A stretch of 64,000 nt of DNA, from assembly GCA_910579305.1 (NCBI GenBank), contig CAJTTA010000004.1, positions 1 to 64,000 of the forward strand, in the 5' to 3' direction. This DNA comes from an uncultured Muribaculaceae bacterium (GTDB lineage Bacteria > Bacteroidota > Bacteroidia > Bacteroidales > Muribaculaceae). Shown here piece by piece: positions 17,757 to 27,618 of the stretch. The first letter of the stretch is position 1. The number at the start of each line of letters is the position of its first letter. The notes under the pieces are model-generated. The model was not told the origin of the DNA. It saw only the letters and a list, made by a program, of their open reading frames with translations, and searched no databases. Both the position numbers and the translations under genes were made by a program.

Positions 17757-17788
17757 CAAAGTTAGACACTTTTTTTCAAACCACCAAA
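17757..17788 (-). promoter_or_regulatory. Promoter of tRNA-Pro
   Basis: TTTG (17785-17788) lies 20 bases upstream of TAACTTTG (17757-17764) on the minus strand. The precursor would carry a 5' leader of about 100 bases for RNase P to remove. Confidence 0.72.
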
Positions 17789-18048
17789 TTTTTCATCGAT
17801 ATTTTTTACACCGCCCCATGCAATTTATAGTCATTTGCACCGTAACACGCTGAATAACCCACATTTACAAATCAAAAAAATTTAACCGATTGCATATATA
17901 AAAGTCCACACCTTATCGCCTTAATCCCACGCGAGGCACTGTCTTGACGGGTAATTTAAGAGAGGTTTATAATATTCGTATAATATTCCTTGACTTAACG
18001 GGATAAAAAAAACAGAAATGGCGACAAGGATTATTTCATATTTTTTGT

Positions 18049-18056
18049 TACCTTTG
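18049..18056 (+). promoter_or_regulatory. Probable -7 box for the M15-like peptidase gene
   Basis: TACCTTTG matches TAnnTTTG. No clear TTTG is found about 20 bases upstream. It would give a leader of about 100 bases before the start at 18162. Confidence 0.5.
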
Positions 18057-18161
18057 CAAGATGGTTGGCCCATGTTGCAGGAGCTGCATGCCTGCATTTC
18101 ATTCAGGGCAATCGTTGTTTTATTGAAACATACTTTTAATTAATCCGCGATCGACTGATTC

Positions 18162-18959
18162 ATGCTTAAATCCATATTTTCACTCATCATAGCCGGCGGT
18201 CTCGCATGTCTTGCCATGACTCCCGCATGTGGCCGCAGTGATGATGAGGAGCAATCTGCCGCACAGGCAGAGAAAACATCCCTGTCACCCTTCGAAGACA
18301 GGCTCAATTACAAAGCTCACACATCATCTCATGTCACACCCAAGGGGATCGCCATACCTTCAGGCCCGCGCCATCATGACAGGATATATGTGCGCAACCT
18401 TGGCAATCTGCGGGAAGTGTTTCTCGACAGCAACAAATACCAGTATGCATGGGCTGAACGCATAGGCATAACCCCGATACACTCACTGAATGAGGCTTAC
18501 CGCACCACACGCCCATTGGTAAAAATTGAAGACTGCGAAGCCTATGGAGTGGACCAGCTCACCCACTCGTTTCCTTTTCTTGTGCCTGAGGCAGCCGACC
18601 TGCTCAAAAAAGTAGGCTACGACTTTATCGACACCCTCGCCCGCAGAGGTGTAGACGGATATAAGATCAAAGTGACCAGCCTCCTGCGCACTCCTGCCAC
18701 AGTAAAGTCTCTGCGTCGCCGCAATGTCAATGCCACCGACAGTTCCACACATCAGTTCGGCACGACATTCGATCTGAGCTGGAGCAATTTCATCTGTGCC
18801 GACTCGACTCGCACCATCCATGAAGGCGACCTGAAAAATGTGCTTGCAGAGGTGCTGTATAATCTCAGACGCCAAGGTAAATGCATGGTAGTGTTTGAGC
18901 GCAAGACGGCATGCTTTCATATCACAGTCACTCCGGGTCGCAAGCCCGATGAAATATAA
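18162..18959 (+). CDS. DUF5715-type, M15-like peptidase
   Basis: This 265-residue exported protein has a signal sequence ending near C23 (MTPACGR), possibly a lipoprotein. The C-terminal half holds a layout like D-Ala-D-Ala carboxypeptidases of family M15: STHQFGTTFDLSW with H197 and D204, and CFHITV with H253, which would form the zinc site. A peptidoglycan-trimming role in the periplasm is therefore likely but not proven. It is followed within 30 bases by the giant AsmA-like gene in the same direction. Confidence 0.78.
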   Translation: MLKSIFSLIIAGGLACLAMTPACGRSDDEEQSAAQAEKTSLSPFEDRLNYKAHTSSHVTPKGIAIPSGPRHHDRIYVRNLGNLREVFLDSNKYQYAWAERIGITPIHSLNEAYRTTRPLVKIEDCEAYGVDQLTHSFPFLVPEAADLLKKVGYDFIDTLARRGVDGYKIKVTSLLRTPATVKSLRRRNVNATDSSTHQFGTTFDLSWSNFICADSTRTIHEGDLKNVLAEVLYNLRRQGKCMVVFERKTACFHITVTPGRKPDEI

Positions 18960-18989
18960 TAGTTTTCTCCTCTATCTTTGTTTAAAAAT

Positions 18990-21900
18990 ATGAGCAAGCA
19001 AGCACCACACCCCGCATCTTCGGAGCAAAAGACATCTACATCCCCACGCCGGCACAGATGGATACGCCCGGCGATCAAAGTATCGGCATGGATTATCGGC
19101 TGCCTGCTCGGCCTGATATTGCTCTTAATGTGTGCGATCGCCTGGGTGCTTACCCCGGAGCGCCTCACGCCTCTTGTAGAGAAGTATGCAAGTGAGTATC
19201 TCAAAGCCGATTTAAAGGCCGGAAAGATCGAGCTTACCGTATGGAAGTCTTTTCCTTATATAAAGCTTGACGCAACTGAAATCCATCTCAAGTCCCGATC
19301 CCTGGACGGGCAACCCGACTCTATATTGGCAAAGCTTCCGGCCGATGCTTCCCGTCTGCTTGATGCTGACGCACTGAGCGCATCAATCAATCCATGGAAG
19401 CTGCTGCGCGGTTGTGTAAGCCTTGGTGACATTAAGATCAACGGGCTTGGCATACACCTTGTGGCTTATTCTCCTGAAATAACCAATTACGATATTCTCC
19501 CCCCCTCCGAGCCTTCGGAAGACAGTCAGCAGATGCGCTTTGAGTTTGACGAGATCAGCATCAGTGCCAATCGTGGAATCAGTTACTTCGATGTGTCATC
19601 CGGCATAGATGCACGGCTTGTCTCTCCCCTACTGTCAGCTACTCAGAATAAAGACATCATACACCTGGATTTCAAGACCCCGGCAGACCTCTCCTTGAGC
19701 GGCCATAAATATATAAGCGGGATGCCTCTCGGATTGGCGGGAGACATAATATTCAGGCAAGATCCTATAAATATCTCTACAACCGGGCTGAAACTCTCGG
19801 CATGGGGAATCACAGCCAATATCGATCTGGGAATTGACCTCGCCGGAAATCCTATACTCACCAAGGCCGGCGCTTCTATCCCTCCCGTAAAAATCCTTCC
19901 TTTGTTAAAGCTGGCTCTCCCCGGCCTCTTAGCCGACATGCCGGCTCTAAAAGGGCTTGACACACCTCTATCCTTTGGAGTCAACGCAGTAGTGAAGACA
20001 CCCTGGGACATGACTTCTCCTACCCTGCCTGATGTAAGAATGGATTTCGGCGTGCCCTCATGCGAGTTGACATTCACCGACAAAGGCTCCTCAGCAAGAA
20101 TAGACAACCTGGAAATACGTGGAAGCTTTGCATTCAACGGCGCCGATCCTGCAAAATCCTCACTATCCGTGCCCCTGCTTGACCTGGGCGGCGACGGAGT
20201 GGCCCTCAGCCTCACGGCAGAGGTAACCGAAGCATTAAGCAGTGATCCTATAATACGGCTGACTTCCAAGGGTAATGCCGATCTGAGCCACTTCCGAGCA
20301 TTGCTCCCTATCGCGGGGGCCACAATCCATGGCATGCTAAATGCCGACGCCTCCATAAAATGCCGACTCAGCGATATAACAGAGATGCGGCTGCAGAATA
20401 TCGATGCCGACGGATGTGTGGAGATGCGGGGCCTGCTATTCTCAATACCCGCCATGGCCGTAAAACTATACGCCCGCATGGCCAAGCTCACATTCGGCAA
20501 TGACATGCACATGCACGACACGGGCTCAGGTCTCGTGCAGGGAATGCTCAGAGCCGGCGCGGCTGTCGACACCATGTATTGCGCAGTGCCGGGCATCGAA
20601 GTAGCGATGCGCGGAATAGACCTGCGTGCCGGCACAACACCTGCAATGCTTGTCGAGAAGAGGCCTGAAGGGGTGATGCCCATAGGAATGATTCTGAAGA
20701 CCGAGAGGCTCAAAGCCGACTCCGACGTAGACACTCTCCACATATCGGCCCGGGAGCTTAAGGCCTTCGGAAGCATAACCCGCTATCAGGGCAATAATAA
20801 GTCTCCTTTGCTCAAAGCGGAGATCGACGCATCGCGCCTTCGTTACACTGACCCTCTCACGCGTCTGGGAATACGCAATTTCTCGGCTGACATGCTGGCG
20901 CATATACGGCCGCGCAACGCCGGCACAAAGACGGCCTATCAGCGCCGTTATGATGCCATAGCAAAAGCATATCCTCACCTCAGCGCCGATTCCGTGGCCG
21001 CTCTCGCGTCGGCGCCGCGTGCCGAGCAGCCCGCCATCCCGGCCATCGACATGAGTGTGGACAATGGTCTTAAGGCCCTCATCCGCCAATGGGGCATCGA
21101 GGGAGGTGTGCGTGCCGAGCGCGTAAATCTCACCTATATCCTCTATCCGGTGAGAACCCGCATACAGAATCTTGCACTTGATTTCTCGCTGGATTCCCTC
21201 AGGCTTCATCGAGCTATAATTTCCAGCCAAAACAATAAAATGTCGATAAGCGGCACAGTATCCAATCTCCGTCAGGCCATGCTCGGACGCGTGCGCCGAC
21301 CTCTCATCGTGAGACTGTATGCCGATATTGACTCCATCGATATAAATCAGATGGCCTATAATTATGAACTGGGCCGCGGCCTCCAGGCCAGACGTGGCGT
21401 GCTGGCGCGCATCAATCCTGAAGATGAAGACGCGCTTGTGCGTGCCGCCGCAGAAACAGCTGTGGAGCCGGAAGAACCGTTTGACACCACAACGCTTATA
21501 CTGCCAAGAAACATCGACGCACAGATAAGACTATCGGCCAAGCAGGCTATTTACACCAATCTGGCGCTTCAAGATCTCAGCGGCAATCTTGTGCTGAACG
21601 ACGGGGCTCTGAGCATCGACTCCCTTAACACATCCACCGATTTCGGACAGGCCTATATCAATCTCCTCTACTCATCGCGAGACCCGAAGGATCTAAACCT
21701 GTCAGTAGATCTTGGCTTCAACCGTGTGAATCTCGTCGACTTCTATACTGCTTTCCCGCAGGTGACAGAGATGATGCCTGTGATCACTAATCTCAACGGA
21801 ATGGTGGGTGCTTCTCTCACGGGAAGCGTCAATCTGTTTCCCAATATGGATATTGACATGAGCTCGCTTAACGCTATGCTCAACATAACCGGCACAGACC

Positions 21901-22502
21901 TGAAACTGTCGCAAGATCCTCTCATACGAAAGATAGCCCACATGATGCTCATACGAAAGAAGGGAGACCTGAATATATCCGACATGAACATCCAGGTCTC
22001 GGTGCACGACAATGTCATGCGGCTTTATCCCTTCGCCTTCTCCATGGAGAAATACAAGTTCGCTCTGCTGGGAGAGAATGATCTCGACCAGAATATGTAC
22101 TATCATCTTTCGGTATTGAAATCACCCGTTCCCTGGAAATTCGGCATAAACATAAAGGGTACATTCGAAAATCCGAAATTCCGCTTCGGAGGTGCCAAAT
22201 ATCATGAGAATGAGGCACGTGAGGTAGTGAATCTTGTGCAGACGGAGCGTGTGAATTTTGTAAGGGCCATGCGCATGCAGCTGCACAAGCTGGTAAACCG
22301 CGCCGCCTTGAAGTATGCTGACCGCCACGAGCCGGATGAAAGCAAAGAGCGCAAAGACCAGTCAATGCAAGATTCTCCTTACAGTGACCCGGCCGAGATG
22401 ATAAGCCATGCCATATCCGATCCTATCACAAGGGCTCTGGGCAAAAATGCCGACTTGCTGCGCAAGGTGCAGAGTGAAAACAATAAAAAGCAAAAGAAAT
22501 GA
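18990..22502 (+). CDS. Very large AsmA-like inner-membrane protein
   Basis: From the ATG at 18990 the protein has 1170 residues. A basic N-terminus and one membrane helix (about 24-48) precede an AsmA-type opening (LTPERLTPLVEKYASEYLKADLKAGKIELTVWKSFPYIKLD in short pieces), repeated beta-rich segments, and an AsmA-like C-terminal region (about 880-1090). Such proteins form hydrophobic grooves between inner and outer membrane and move or control phospholipids. A TTG four codons earlier is a less likely start. Its stop overlaps the start of the HAD gene by four bases (ATGA), so expression is coupled to that gene and to aroB. Confidence 0.85.
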   Translation: MSKQAPHPASSEQKTSTSPRRHRWIRPAIKVSAWIIGCLLGLILLLMCAIAWVLTPERLTPLVEKYASEYLKADLKAGKIELTVWKSFPYIKLDATEIHLKSRSLDGQPDSILAKLPADASRLLDADALSASINPWKLLRGCVSLGDIKINGLGIHLVAYSPEITNYDILPPSEPSEDSQQMRFEFDEISISANRGISYFDVSSGIDARLVSPLLSATQNKDIIHLDFKTPADLSLSGHKYISGMPLGLAGDIIFRQDPINISTTGLKLSAWGITANIDLGIDLAGNPILTKAGASIPPVKILPLLKLALPGLLADMPALKGLDTPLSFGVNAVVKTPWDMTSPTLPDVRMDFGVPSCELTFTDKGSSARIDNLEIRGSFAFNGADPAKSSLSVPLLDLGGDGVALSLTAEVTEALSSDPIIRLTSKGNADLSHFRALLPIAGATIHGMLNADASIKCRLSDITEMRLQNIDADGCVEMRGLLFSIPAMAVKLYARMAKLTFGNDMHMHDTGSGLVQGMLRAGAAVDTMYCAVPGIEVAMRGIDLRAGTTPAMLVEKRPEGVMPIGMILKTERLKADSDVDTLHISARELKAFGSITRYQGNNKSPLLKAEIDASRLRYTDPLTRLGIRNFSADMLAHIRPRNAGTKTAYQRRYDAIAKAYPHLSADSVAALASAPRAEQPAIPAIDMSVDNGLKALIRQWGIEGGVRAERVNLTYILYPVRTRIQNLALDFSLDSLRLHRAIISSQNNKMSISGTVSNLRQAMLGRVRRPLIVRLYADIDSIDINQMAYNYELGRGLQARRGVLARINPEDEDALVRAAAETAVEPEEPFDTTTLILPRNIDAQIRLSAKQAIYTNLALQDLSGNLVLNDGALSIDSLNTSTDFGQAYINLLYSSRDPKDLNLSVDLGFNRVNLVDFYTAFPQVTEMMPVITNLNGMVGASLTGSVNLFPNMDIDMSSLNAMLNITGTDLKLSQDPLIRKIAHMMLIRKKGDLNISDMNIQVSVHDNVMRLYPFAFSMEKYKFALLGENDLDQNMYYHLSVLKSPVPWKFGINIKGTFENPKFRFGGAKYHENEAREVVNLVQTERVNFVRAMRMQLHKLVNRAALKYADRHEPDESKERKDQSMQDSPYSDPAEMISHAISDPITRALGKNADLLRKVQSENNKKQKK

Positions 22503-23242
22503 CCGATATAATTGCTACGATAAATCAGGCTGTGGAAAGATATAAAGCCTGCCACAATTTCACACATTGGCGCCCTCGGGCCGCTCTGATAGACATGGAC
22601 GGAGTGCTCTACGACTCCATGCCCAGGCATGCGGCCGCCTGGAGAAGGATGATGATGGAGGCTGGAATAGACATTCCTGAAGAGGAATTCTTTCTATATG
22701 AAGGCATGACCGGCGAAGCTACGATCAATCTTCTGTTTAACCGACATCTCGGCCGCTCTGCCACTCCTGAAGAAGTAAAAGTCCTGTATGGACGCAAGAG
22801 TGAATATTTCAAGGCATTCGGAGATAGAATACCTATGCGTGGTGCCGACTTAATGCTTGATATCCTCATGAAGGCCCACATCAGGAGAATCCTTGTCACA
22901 GGAAGTGCACAGGCAAGTCTTCTTGATGCTCTCAATCATGATTATCCGGGTGCATTCGATGCCGCAGGGCGCGTCACTGCTCATGATGTGAAGCATGGCA
23001 AACCTGCACCCGAGCCTTATCTCCGAGGGCTTGAGTTAGCCGGATGCCTGCCCTCCGAAGCCTTTGTGATAGAGAATGCCCCGCTTGGAGTAAAAGCCGG
23101 CCACGCCGCAGGATGTCTCACCGTGGCAGTGGCCACCGGGCCTATCCCGGAGAAAGTGCTCGCCGAAAGCGGAGCCGACATAGTATTCCCCTCAATGCAT
23201 GACTTTGCCTGCAATGTAAGATATCTGATAGACAATGAATAA
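22499..23242 (+). CDS. HAD-superfamily phosphatase/phosphoglucomutase-like
   Basis: The 247-residue protein has the HAD nucleophile motif IDMDGVLYD (D32, D34), then ILVTGSAQAS (motif II), GKPAPEPYL (motif III lysine) and FVIENAPLGVKAGHAAG (motif IV). The alpha-helical cap after motif I resembles beta-phosphoglucomutase and related sugar-phosphate phosphatases. Substrate is unknown. An N-terminal extension of about 28 residues precedes the catalytic core. It overlaps both neighbours (4 and 8 bases), so it is translationally coupled with the AsmA-like gene and aroB. Confidence 0.87.
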   Translation: MTDIIATINQAVERYKACHNFTHWRPRAALIDMDGVLYDSMPRHAAAWRRMMMEAGIDIPEEEFFLYEGMTGEATINLLFNRHLGRSATPEEVKVLYGRKSEYFKAFGDRIPMRGADLMLDILMKAHIRRILVTGSAQASLLDALNHDYPGAFDAAGRVTAHDVKHGKPAPEPYLRGLELAGCLPSEAFVIENAPLGVKAGHAAGCLTVAVATGPIPEKVLAESGADIVFPSMHDFACNVRYLIDNE

Positions 23243-24278
23243 GCTGATATTCACGCTGGATGCCTCCGAGGCATTGGAGGCCGTGCTCAATAAGCTTAAT
23301 CCCCCACAGGTATTCTATATTCTGCCTGAAGCATCTTCGGCTCTTATTTTAAAGAATATACCTGGAGTCGCGCCATCCCTGCTCATCAATGATGCTGAAC
23401 CCGCAAAGACTCTGCGCGGTGCGGAAAGCATATGGGCATCAATGCTCGATGCGTCGCTGACGCGTAATGCACTGGCGGTGAACATAGGCGGCGGTGTGAC
23501 TACCGACATCGGGGGATTTGCCGCAGCCTGCTATATGCGTGGCATTCGATATGTGAATATCCCCACGACTCTCCTGGCAATGGTCGACGCTTCCGCCGGA
23601 GGCAAGACCGGTGTGAACTTCAATGGTGTGAAGAATATCATAGGAGCTTTTAAGTCTCCGGTGACCACAATAATAAGCCCGGCATTTCTTTCCACACTTC
23701 CACACACCCAGCTCCTCTCTGGCTACGGAGAAATGCTCAAGCATGGTCTGCTGCAGGGAGAGCCTTGCCTCAGCCGTATGCTCGCCTTCTCCCCTCTCTC
23801 AGCTTGTCAGGCAGATTGGCAGGAATGTATCAGAGAATCAGTGCTGTTCAAAGATAAAATCGTGTCAGCCGATCCTTATGAGCAGGGAGCCAGAAGAGCG
23901 CTTAACCTCGGGCATACGGCCGGTCATGCCTTTGAGTCACTCGGGCTGGGCCGCGGAGAGCAGGTGACGCATGGAGCTGCAGTGGCCCAGGGACTTGTCA
24001 CAGCGTTGGTGCTGAGTGTGATGAAGGCGGGGTTCAGTTCGCTGACAATGCAGTCGGTAGCAGCACACATCAAGAGCCTGTACTCTCCCTTGCACTACTC
24101 CTGCAAAGATTATGACCGGCTCCTGGCATTTATGCACCACGATAAGAAGAACCGTGACAAAAATCACATTTCCTTTACGCTTCTCAAGGCGCCGGGATCT
24201 CCGCTATGCGGCATGGAGACGGATGAAGAGGAGGTAAAAACCGCACTCGACATCACATGCGATCTTCTCGGGATATGA
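23235..24278 (+). CDS. aroB: 3-dehydroquinate synthase
   Basis: This 347-residue enzyme converts DAHP to 3-dehydroquinate, the second step of the shikimate pathway. It shows the NAD-binding GGGVTTDIGGFAAACYMRG, the IPTTLLAMVDASAGGKTGVN-type active-site stretch, GYGEMLKHGL and the metal-binding histidines in LNLGHTAGHAFE. It is cytosolic and full length. It ends the three-gene coupled operon; linkage of aroB to an AsmA-like protein has no obvious metabolic reason. Confidence 0.93.
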   Translation: MNKLIFTLDASEALEAVLNKLNPPQVFYILPEASSALILKNIPGVAPSLLINDAEPAKTLRGAESIWASMLDASLTRNALAVNIGGGVTTDIGGFAAACYMRGIRYVNIPTTLLAMVDASAGGKTGVNFNGVKNIIGAFKSPVTTIISPAFLSTLPHTQLLSGYGEMLKHGLLQGEPCLSRMLAFSPLSACQADWQECIRESVLFKDKIVSADPYEQGARRALNLGHTAGHAFESLGLGRGEQVTHGAAVAQGLVTALVLSVMKAGFSSLTMQSVAAHIKSLYSPLHYSCKDYDRLLAFMHHDKKNRDKNHISFTLLKAPGSPLCGMETDEEEVKTALDITCDLLGI

Positions 24279-24328
24279 TACCCGCGTGCGAGAAATGTGG
24301 CCTGGAGTGACAATCGCGCATAATGACC

Positions 24329-24360
24329 TTTGTTCAGCTCAAAAAATTTCGTTAATTTTG
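24329..24360 (+). promoter_or_regulatory. Promoter of the glycosyltransferase/TonB receptor operon
   Basis: TTTG (24329-24332) and TAATTTTG (24353-24360) are 20 bases apart. The start codon at 24386 gives a leader of about 20 bases. No riboswitch would fit in the 107-base gap. Confidence 0.72.
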
Positions 24361-24385
24361 CTTTGTAAAAATTTTGATACTGTCT

Positions 24386-25582
24386 ATGACTTTCGGATGT
24401 GACATATCTTCCACTGTATGGCTCCTGATGGCAGTCTGCATCATATGTGCCCTTGTCTCAGCCATAACAGGCCTGCGCAACATGCGTGCCCTGGCACGAA
24501 AAGGGAAAAGACTGATGGCAGATGACTCTCTGCCCGGTAATGAGGGCGACCTGCCCGGCGTGTCGGTTATCGTATACGCCAAAAATGAAGAATCCCGCAT
24601 ACGCGAATACATCGATGCCCTGCGCCGGCAGGAATATCCTGAATTTGAAATTATTGTAATCAACGATGCCTCGATCGACAATACCGCCGGCATAGTGGAG
24701 GCTATGCTTGAGGAAGATGACCGGCTTCGCTTCTCTTTTGTGCCGGAAAGCAGCCGCAATGTGTCGCGCCGTAAAGTGGCATTCACCATCGGGGCCAAGG
24801 CGGCCAGATATCCTGTGCTGCTCATCACGGCCGCCAACACGGAAATACCGTCTCCTCACTGGCTTCGCCGCATGGGTGCGCCATTTGCCGATCCCGGCGT
24901 CGAAGTAGTGATCGGAACATCGGTCTATCCCAAGGAGAGACATACGGGAGCCGGAAGATGGTACAGGCAGTTCGACACCATGACAGTCTTATCCCAATGG
25001 CTCGGGAGCGCTCTCGCAGGAGAGCCTTACAGGGGAGACGCCTATGCGCTGGCCTATAGAAAACAGACTTTCTTCGACCACAATGGCTTTGCCCTCACCA
25101 ACCGCTTCGTGGCCGGCGAAGATGACATCTTCATCAACACCATTGCCACCCCCGGCAATACAGTTGTGGCACTTCATCCGCAGGCCATGTTGCGCAGAGT
25201 GCTGCCTGCCGATGAATATCCGCGCCTGTGGCTGCGAGAGAAAGAGCGATATACTTTCACTCAACGCTACCTCGACACCTGGGCGCTCCGCAGGCAGGCG
25301 GCAATGAGCCTGTCGCTATGGCTCGGATTGATCTCCGGAGTCGCAGCTTCGGCATTGGCCCTGCCTGATGTGCTTCCGGCCTGCATCATGCTCCTTACAG
25401 GCCTGTTGCTCTGGGGCTATCAGATATGTCTGTACCGTCGTGCGGCCCGACTCATGCACTCCGTGTGCCTTTTCTGGAGCGTGCCCCTGTTCTGGCTTAT
25501 GCGTCCCCTGCTCAACGCTGTCATGCGCATAAGATTCAGTGCCAACAAATCCACCAACTATACATGGCAGCACGCAAAATAG
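24386..25582 (+). CDS. Membrane-bound family 2 glycosyltransferase
   Basis: The 398-residue protein starts with a membrane helix (about 8-28), followed by a GT-A domain: VSVIVYAKNEESRI (about 58-71), INDASIDNTAG for the nucleotide-sugar site, and VAGEDDIFINT in the acceptor region. At least two helices follow near the C-terminus (about 310-350 and 365-385). It is likely an inner-membrane processive or lipid-directed transferase; its sugar is unknown. The ATG at 24386 is preferred over an in-frame TTG upstream. Its end overlaps the start of the TonB receptor by 19 bases. Confidence 0.85.
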   Translation: MTFGCDISSTVWLLMAVCIICALVSAITGLRNMRALARKGKRLMADDSLPGNEGDLPGVSVIVYAKNEESRIREYIDALRRQEYPEFEIIVINDASIDNTAGIVEAMLEEDDRLRFSFVPESSRNVSRRKVAFTIGAKAARYPVLLITAANTEIPSPHWLRRMGAPFADPGVEVVIGTSVYPKERHTGAGRWYRQFDTMTVLSQWLGSALAGEPYRGDAYALAYRKQTFFDHNGFALTNRFVAGEDDIFINTIATPGNTVVALHPQAMLRRVLPADEYPRLWLREKERYTFTQRYLDTWALRRQAAMSLSLWLGLISGVAASALALPDVLPACIMLLTGLLLWGYQICLYRRAARLMHSVCLFWSVPLFWLMRPLLNAVMRIRFSANKSTNYTWQHAK

Positions 25583-27618
25583 ACTCCGCTCTGCGCTCAG
25601 GCACACTGCTGCTTGCCTTCATCCTGTCTGTCTTCACTGCATTCTCTCAAGATCCGGAAGTAGACTCTCTGCCCGGAGTAGAGATAATAGCGCCCCTGCG
25701 GTCGCGATCAATAATAGCGCCTCAGGAATTATCCGGCGCGCGGCTTAGTTCACTGAACGCCCACTCTGTGGCCGATGCCCTCCGCTATTTTTCAGGAGTA
25801 CAGCTCAAGGACTACGGCGGGGTGGGCGGTGTGAAGACCATAGACCTGCGCTCTATGGGAAGCCACCACACAGGTGTGTTTTACGATGGAATCCAGCTCG
25901 GCAATGCCCAGAACGGACAGATTGACCTGGGCCGTTATTCGCTTGACAATATCGAGAGAATAGCTCTCTATAATGGCCATAAAAGCGAGATCTTCCAGCC
26001 GGCCAAGGATTTCGCCTCTGGCGCCTCCATCTATATACGCTCCCGAAAGCCCCACATTCCAGCCGGCAGAAAGCTGGCCGGAAGCGTCACGCTGCGCACA
26101 GGTTCATTCGGACTTATAAATCCGTCGGCACGCCTCGACTGGCGAATTTCCGACTCCATAAGCCTATCTGCATCGGCCGAATACACGTATGCCGACGGCA
26201 AATATAAATTCCGCTATCACAAAGTATTTTCCGATGGCACTACTGCGTGGGACACCACGGCTACCCGACGCAACGGAGACATACATGCTCTCCGCTTAGA
26301 AGCCGGTGCATATGGACAATTCCATGGCGGCTCATGGCATGCCAAGGCCTATTTTTATGATTCAAGCAGAGGTATACCCGGTGCCATAGTCAACAATGTG
26401 TGGAAAAACTCTCAGCGACAATGGGACAGGAATTTCTTCATTCAGGGACGCATAGAGCATCACCCTTCATCCCGATACATGTGGATGGTCAATGCCAAGT
26501 ATGCCAATGACCACATGCGTTACCTCAACCCCGACACCACGCTTCTATACATCGACAACTCTTTCAGGCAACAGGAGGTGTATCTTTCCACCACCCACAA
26601 ACTCGCGATTCTCCCGCAATGGGAGGCGGCCGTATCGGCCGACTGGCAGTATAACACTCTCAACAGCAATCTATCAAATTTCGTATACCCGCGCCGTCAC
26701 ACTATCCTTGCGGCACTCAGCACTCAGGCTACCCTTAACACGCTCAGAGCACAGGCGGCTCTGCTGCTCACCCATGCTGATGACCGGTTTCTGTCAAATC
26801 CCTTACAACCGGGCTCCGGCCACAGGCACACATCATTCACACGTCTCTCCCCGTCACTGTTCCTGAGCTGGACACCGGCTACTTCCGAGGGGATAGAGAC
26901 CCACGCATTTGCCAAGCGCATCTTCAGAATGCCTACCTTCAATGACCTTTATTATACCGACATAGGCAATGCTGCACTTAAGCCGGAGAATCTCAATCAG
27001 TTTGACCTGGGAGCCACCTGGCGCATATTGCCCGCCACCACATGCGTGACAGCCCTCAGCATCGGTGCCGATGCTTATTACAATCTCGTGACCGACAAAA
27101 TAATAGCCGTGCCTAAAGGCACCGGTCAGTACCGATGGATGATGATGAACATAGGCAAGGTGAAGATTCTCGGCATAGAGGCTGCAGGAGACATAAGCAT
27201 CTCCCCTCTCAGTGAATTGCTGATGCACATGCGCGCCTCCTACACTTTCCAGAGCGCACGCGATTTCTCCGACCCCACTGACAACGCAGATGAGGCAGGC
27301 ACCTATAAGGGGCAGATAGCATATGTGCCACGTCACAGCTTCTCGATCACAGCAGATGCCACATGGAGAGCCTTCAAGCTGAATTACAGCTTCATATATG
27401 TGGGCGAGCGCTGGGATAATTCCTCCAACATACCTGTTAATTACGTGCAGCCATGGTATACCCACGACCTCTCCGCCTCCTATTCCTTCCCTCTCTGCGC
27501 AACAACAGCCTCTGTCTCACTTGAAGTGAACAACCTGCTTGACCAGCAATATGAGGTGATACGCAATTACCCTATGCCCGGCCGTAATTTCAAACTTATT
27601 CTGCGCATTGACATATGA
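25564..27618 (+). CDS. TonB-dependent outer-membrane receptor (BtuB-like)
   Basis: From the ATG at 25564 the protein has 684 residues. A signal peptide (about 1-29, ending FSQ) is followed by a TonB-box-like region and plug domain (LNAHSVADALRYFSGVQLKDYGGVGGVKTIDLRSMG in short pieces, about 60-100), then a 22-strand type barrel ending KLILRIDI with a terminal hydrophobic residue. It lacks the SusC N-terminal extension and resembles BtuB-type receptors. The paired beta-propeller lipoprotein downstream recalls BtuB-BtuG cobalamin uptake pairs of Bacteroides, but no cobalamin riboswitch is seen, so the ligand is open. Confidence 0.85.
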   Translation: MAARKIDSALRSGTLLLAFILSVFTAFSQDPEVDSLPGVEIIAPLRSRSIIAPQELSGARLSSLNAHSVADALRYFSGVQLKDYGGVGGVKTIDLRSMGSHHTGVFYDGIQLGNAQNGQIDLGRYSLDNIERIALYNGHKSEIFQPAKDFASGASIYIRSRKPHIPAGRKLAGSVTLRTGSFGLINPSARLDWRISDSISLSASAEYTYADGKYKFRYHKVFSDGTTAWDTTATRRNGDIHALRLEAGAYGQFHGGSWHAKAYFYDSSRGIPGAIVNNVWKNSQRQWDRNFFIQGRIEHHPSSRYMWMVNAKYANDHMRYLNPDTTLLYIDNSFRQQEVYLSTTHKLAILPQWEAAVSADWQYNTLNSNLSNFVYPRRHTILAALSTQATLNTLRAQAALLLTHADDRFLSNPLQPGSGHRHTSFTRLSPSLFLSWTPATSEGIETHAFAKRIFRMPTFNDLYYTDIGNAALKPENLNQFDLGATWRILPATTCVTALSIGADAYYNLVTDKIIAVPKGTGQYRWMMMNIGKVKILGIEAAGDISISPLSELLMHMRASYTFQSARDFSDPTDNADEAGTYKGQIAYVPRHSFSITADATWRAFKLNYSFIYVGERWDNSSNIPVNYVQPWYTHDLSASYSFPLCATTASVSLEVNNLLDQQYEVIRNYPMPGRNFKLILRIDI

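Larger units (their letters stand above)
17647..18161. other. Intergenic region with divergent promoters
   Basis: These 515 bases hold the tRNA promoter (17757-17788, minus), an AT-rich core, and a plus-strand -7 box (18049-18056). A plus-strand open frame overlapping the tRNA (17593-17853) is not considered a gene. Confidence 0.65.

Noticed and set aside
17593..17853. Open frame of 86 codons on the plus strand
   Set aside because: It overlaps the tRNA-Pro gene and its promoter on the opposite strand and has no protein-like features.
19643..20776. Long open frame (377 codons) opposite the AsmA-like gene
   Set aside because: It is antisense to a clear coding gene with repeated structure, and its composition mirrors that gene.
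24279..24385. Cobalamin riboswitch before the BtuB-like operon
   Set aside because: The gap is too short once the promoter is placed, and no B12-box-like segment was seen.
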